From a bacterium (GTDB lineage Bacteria; Ratteibacteria; UBA8468; B48-G9; JAFGKM01): a stretch of DNA of 7,483 bases. The stretch lies in NCBI GenBank assembly GCA_026416755.1, contig JAOAEP010000169.1:1-7483 (forward strand). Reading direction: 5' to 3'. The position numbers were made by a program, and so were the translations under genes. The notes under the pieces were generated by a model. That model did no database searches. It saw only the letters and a program-made list of their open reading frames with translations, and was not told the DNA's origin. Of the stretch, positions 4,804 through 7,483 are shown piece after piece (position 1 is the first letter of the stretch; each line of letters starts with the position of its first letter).

Positions 4804-5668
4804 TGTACATTATTCAGTTTTAAAAGAGGAGGTTTTAAACTGGATAAATTTAAAAGATGGAGGAATATATATAGATTGCACTTGTGGACCTGGTGGACAT
4901 AGTAAATATTTACTTTCTTCAGGTAAAGAGATTTTTATAATTGGATTAGATAAGGATGAGAAAATGTTAGAAATTGCAAAAGAAAATTTGAAGGGATTAA
5001 AAAATTTTAAATTAATTAAGGGTGGCTTTGAAAATATAAAGGAAATTCTTGAGAAAGAAAAAATTGACAAGGTTGATGGTTTTCTTTTTGACCTTGGATT
5101 TTCAACTCCACAGATTAAAGATGGTCAGCGAGGATTTAGTTTTAGAGAAGATGGACCGCTTGATATGAGATACGATATTACTTCAAATTTGACTGCCTAT
5201 CATATTCTTAATAAATGGAGTAGGAGAGATTTGGTTTTTATATTCAAAAATTATGGGGAAATAAAAAATTGCGAAAGGATAGTAGATAAAATAATAGAAA
5301 GGAGAAAAAAGAAAAAATTTGAGACAACAGAAGAACTTGCAAATTTTATATGTGAGAATTTTAAAGAGAGGAAGAAAATCCATCCTGCAACAAGATTTTT
5401 TCTTGCTTTAAGAATTGCAACTAATGATGAATTAAACTGTTTAAAGAAGGGTCTTGAAAATTCTATCCCTTTTTTAAAAAAGGGAGGCAGAATTCTTGTT
5501 ATAAGTTTCAATTCTCTTGAGGATAGAATTGTCAAAAATTTTTTTAGAAAAACAGAATGTATAAGAATTTTAACTAAAAAACCAATTTTACCTACAAAAG
5601 AAGAAATAGAAGTAAATCCATTAAGTAGAAGTGCAAAATTGAGAGTTGGAGAAAAAAATGGGAAATAA
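4772..5668 (+). CDS. rsmH: 16S rRNA (cytosine1402-N4)-methyltransferase RsmH (MraW)
   Basis: A 298-residue S-adenosylmethionine-dependent methyltransferase that modifies N4 of C1402 in the decoding centre of 16S rRNA. Visible blocks: VHYSVLKEEVL (12-22), SAM-binding DCTCGPGGHS (35-44), FDLGFSTPQ (106-114), RGFSFREDGPLDMRYD (120-135), HPATRFFLALRIATNDEL (204-221), ISFNSLEDRIVK (244-255) and NPLSRSAKLRVGE (282-294). The start is uncertain. The frame has no start codon between the mraZ stop (4803) and the conserved VHYSVL block, so the gene must begin inside mraZ. I prefer the ATG at 4772 (32-nt overlap), which gives the usual short N-terminus; an ATG at 4742 would add ten residues. Neither has a good ribosome site, so coupling to mraZ translation is likely. 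SFNSLED has Asn where His is usual. Confidence 0.95.
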   Translation: MEKSLKKYGNNVHYSVLKEEVLNWINLKDGGIYIDCTCGPGGHSKYLLSSGKEIFIIGLDKDEKMLEIAKENLKGLKNFKLIKGGFENIKEILEKEKIDKVDGFLFDLGFSTPQIKDGQRGFSFREDGPLDMRYDITSNLTAYHILNKWSRRDLVFIFKNYGEIKNCERIVDKIIERRKKKKFETTEELANFICENFKERKKIHPATRFFLALRIATNDELNCLKKGLENSIPFLKKGGRILVISFNSLEDRIVKNFFRKTECIRILTKKPILPTKEEIEVNPLSRSAKLRVGEKNGK

Positions 5669-6008
5669 AAAAAGGAAAAATAGAAATAGTTTCAATAAGT
5701 GGTTATATTTTTTAATAAGTGGTTTTTTCCTAATAATTTATGTCTTTCTTTATCTTAAAATTATTTATCTTGGATATTTAATAGATAAGTGTAAAGAAGA
5801 ATATGAACTGTTATCTCTAATCAATAAAAAATATACTCTTCAATTTATAACACTAACTACTCCTGAAAATCTTAAGAAACTTGCAAGTGAAAAAAATATA
5901 AATCTTGTTGTTCCTGAAAATGTCTGTTTTTTAGAGATAAAGGAAGAAGATGAAAAGAATATTGAAAAATCAGGTATTCTTGAAGCAAGGACAAAAGAAA
6001 ACTTTTGA
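5658..6008 (+). CDS. ftsL: FtsL-like cell division protein
   Basis: A 116-residue bitopic membrane protein. It has a basic cytoplasmic N-terminus (MGNKKRKNRN), one hydrophobic segment at about residues 14-38, then a short extracytoplasmic helix and the stretch TLTTPENLKKLASEKNINL (65-83). That pattern resembles the region of FtsL/DivIC proteins that follows the coiled coil. FtsL helps assemble and activate the FtsQLB-FtsWI septal synthesis complex. Sequence similarity in this family is weak, so the call rests on topology and on its slot between rsmH and ftsI, where ftsL is nearly always found. The ATG at 5658 has GGAG at 5648-5651, 6 nt upstream, and overlaps rsmH by 11 nt. A TTG four codons earlier is a weaker start. 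The acidic C-terminal tail overlaps the start of ftsI. Confidence 0.8.
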   Translation: MGNKKRKNRNSFNKWLYFLISGFFLIIYVFLYLKIIYLGYLIDKCKEEYELLSLINKKYTLQFITLTTPENLKKLASEKNINLVVPENVCFLEIKEEDEKNIEKSGILEARTKENF

Positions 6009-7483
6009 GGAAAGAATTGGGTATACAAAATTTATTTTTTTTATAGGTTTTGTTGTAATATTTTTACAACTTTTTAAACTTCAAATTATAGATTATTCAA
6101 AATATAAACCAATAGAAATAAAAACTATATACAAAAAAATAAAACTCATTGCAGAAAGAGGTAGAATTTATGACAGAAATGGAAAATTACTTGCTTTAGA
6201 TATACCGAGATATTCTTTACATTTTGATACATGGATGATAAATAAAATGAGGAATGATCCAAAAGAAAAAGATCCCAAAAAAGTAGAAAATTTGAAAGAA
6301 TTGCTTTCTAATATTTTAAAAATTGAAAAGAATGAGTTAGAAGAAAAAATAAATATCCCATATGCTTTAATAAAAAAAGACCTTTCACCAGAAGAATATA
6401 AAAAAATTAAGGAGTTAAAAATTAAAGGTGTATATTTTGAAAAAACCCATAAAAGAGTTTATCCTTGGGGAAATCATGCATCCCATATAATTGGATACAC
6501 AGATATTGATGGGAAAAATGGACTTGAAGGAGTAGAATATATTTATAACTCTTTTCTAAAAGGGAAAGATGGAATATATTTAGTTTTGTGTGATGGACTT
6601 GGGAATTTAATCCCTTCTGTGAAAAAAACATTAATAAAAGAAGAAAAAGGGAAAGATATTGTTTTAACTGTTGATTCAAATATTCAATATATAGTTGAAG
6701 AGGAAATAAAAAAAGGATATGAAAAATTTACTCCTAAAAATATCAGTGTAATTGTAATGGATGCCGAAAATGGAGAAATACTCGCACTTGCAAACTATCC
6801 TGATTTTGACCCGAATAATTTTTCAAAATTTGATTTATCTATAATAAGAAACAAATGTGTCACTGATCTTTTTGAGCCGGGTTCTATTTTTAAAATTGTT
6901 ACTACTGCTGCTGCTTTGGAAGAAAATCTTTTTACACCCTCATCAATTATAAAGTGTGAAAATGGTGAATGGCTAGTTAGAGGTCATTATCTTCACGATG
7001 TTCATCCTTATGGGTGTTTAACATTTGAACAAGTAATTACAAAATCAAGTAATATAGGAACTGTAAAAATTGCGATGGAACTAGGAGAGGAAAAACTTTA
7101 TCAATATTGTAAAAAATTTGGATTTGGTGAAAGGACTGGAATTGACTTGCCTGGAGAAATAAAAGGTATTTTTAGACCATTGGAAAACTGGAGTTCATAT
7201 TCAATTACTGCAATCCCTATAGGACAAGAGGTAGGCATAACTTCAATACAGGGAATTAGAGCAATTTCTGTTTTTGCAAATGGAGGTTATCTTGTAAGGC
7301 CACACATTATAAAAGAAGTTAAAGATGAAAGATCTTATGAAAAAATTATAAATTACAATAATGAAAAAAAACGAATTTTAACACCACAAACAACACAAAT
7401 TATGAAAGAGATCCTTAAAAAAGTTGTAACTGAGGAAGGGACTGCTTCATCCGCCAAGATTGAGGGGTATAATATTTATGGAA
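5950..7483 (+). CDS. ftsI: FtsI / PBP3-type peptidoglycan transpeptidase (class B PBP), 3' end missing
   Basis: Partial: 511 codons before the right edge, no internal stop. This is the septal class B penicillin-binding protein, which cross-links peptidoglycan outside the membrane at the division site. A basic N-terminus and one transmembrane anchor (about residues 27-45) are followed by the dimerisation-domain motif ERGRIYDRNGKLLA (69-82), RVYPWGNHASHIIGY (172-186) and the transpeptidase domain. The catalytic Ser312 lies in EPGSIFK, giving SxxK with Lys315, and SSN is at 366-368. The KTG triad and any PASTA domains lie beyond the window. The ATG at 5950 has AAAGGA at 5939-5944, 5 nt upstream, and overlaps ftsL by 59 nt. 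No in-frame start exists between the ftsL stop and the membrane segment, so overlap is forced. A SpoVD-like or elongation PBP is less likely given the dcw position. Confidence 0.93.
   Translation, partial: MKRILKNQVFLKQGQKKTFEERIGYTKFIFFIGFVVIFLQLFKLQIIDYSKYKPIEIKTIYKKIKLIAERGRIYDRNGKLLALDIPRYSLHFDTWMINKMRNDPKEKDPKKVENLKELLSNILKIEKNELEEKINIPYALIKKDLSPEEYKKIKELKIKGVYFEKTHKRVYPWGNHASHIIGYTDIDGKNGLEGVEYIYNSFLKGKDGIYLVLCDGLGNLIPSVKKTLIKEEKGKDIVLTVDSNIQYIVEEEIKKGYEKFTPKNISVIVMDAENGEILALANYPDFDPNNFSKFDLSIIRNKCVTDLFEPGSIFKIVTTAAALEENLFTPSSIIKCENGEWLVRGHYLHDVHPYGCLTFEQVITKSSNIGTVKIAMELGEEKLYQYCKKFGFGERTGIDLPGEIKGIFRPLENWSSYSITAIPIGQEVGITSIQGIRAISVFANGGYLVRPHIIKEVKDERSYEKIINYNNEKKRILTPQTTQIMKEILKKVVTEEGTASSAKIEGYNIYG

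Noticed and set aside
1..7483. CRISPR array, transposon, defence island or phage genes
   Set aside because: No regularly spaced repeats, terminal inverted repeats, transposase, integrase or defence motifs are visible. All genes are housekeeping or metabolic.

Overview
This AT-rich window carries tightly packed genes, all on the + strand. It runs from the 3' end of a gatA-like gene to the start of a division and cell wall (dcw) cluster. A heptose-7-phosphate kinase of the RfaE1/HldE type suggests a diderm bacterium that makes heptose-containing lipopolysaccharide. The RNase P RNA is class A, which argues against a Bacillus-type Firmicute. I cannot name the phylum; an uncultivated, AT-rich diderm lineage would fit. 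All genes use ordinary ATG starts and the standard code.

Layout. 1-155: C-terminus of GatA (tRNA amidotransferase). 156-440: AT-rich gap with a near-consensus promoter (367-395). 441-1463: stand-alone D-glycero-beta-D-manno-heptose-7-phosphate kinase. 1534-2235: coiled-coil protein with a C4 zinc ribbon. 2235-2645: type 1 RNase H, start codon overlapping the previous stop. 2645-3029: class A RNase P RNA (rnpB), whose first helix starts on the last base of the RNase H stop codon. 3059-4285: L-rhamnose isomerase of the Pseudomonas stutzeri RhaI type, with the strongest Shine-Dalgarno site in the window. 4366-7483: mraZ, rsmH, ftsL and ftsI in canonical dcw order, each junction overlapping; ftsI runs off the right edge.

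How the genes fit together. The zinc-ribbon protein, RNase H and rnpB form an RNA-metabolism block. The last four genes are the start of the dcw operon: its regulator MraZ, the 16S rRNA methyltransferase RsmH, the divisome protein FtsL and the septal transpeptidase FtsI. The sugar isomerase between the two blocks has no visible pathway partner.

I see no defence system, mobile element or CRISPR array. The least ordinary material is in rnpB. It has two extra hairpins where class A RNAs normally have a short joining strand, and two pairs of its hairpins share the same stem sequence. The mraZ start also carries four GG boxes at exact 10-nt spacing that look like a MraZ operator overlapping the start codon. 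These are leads read by eye, not established systems.
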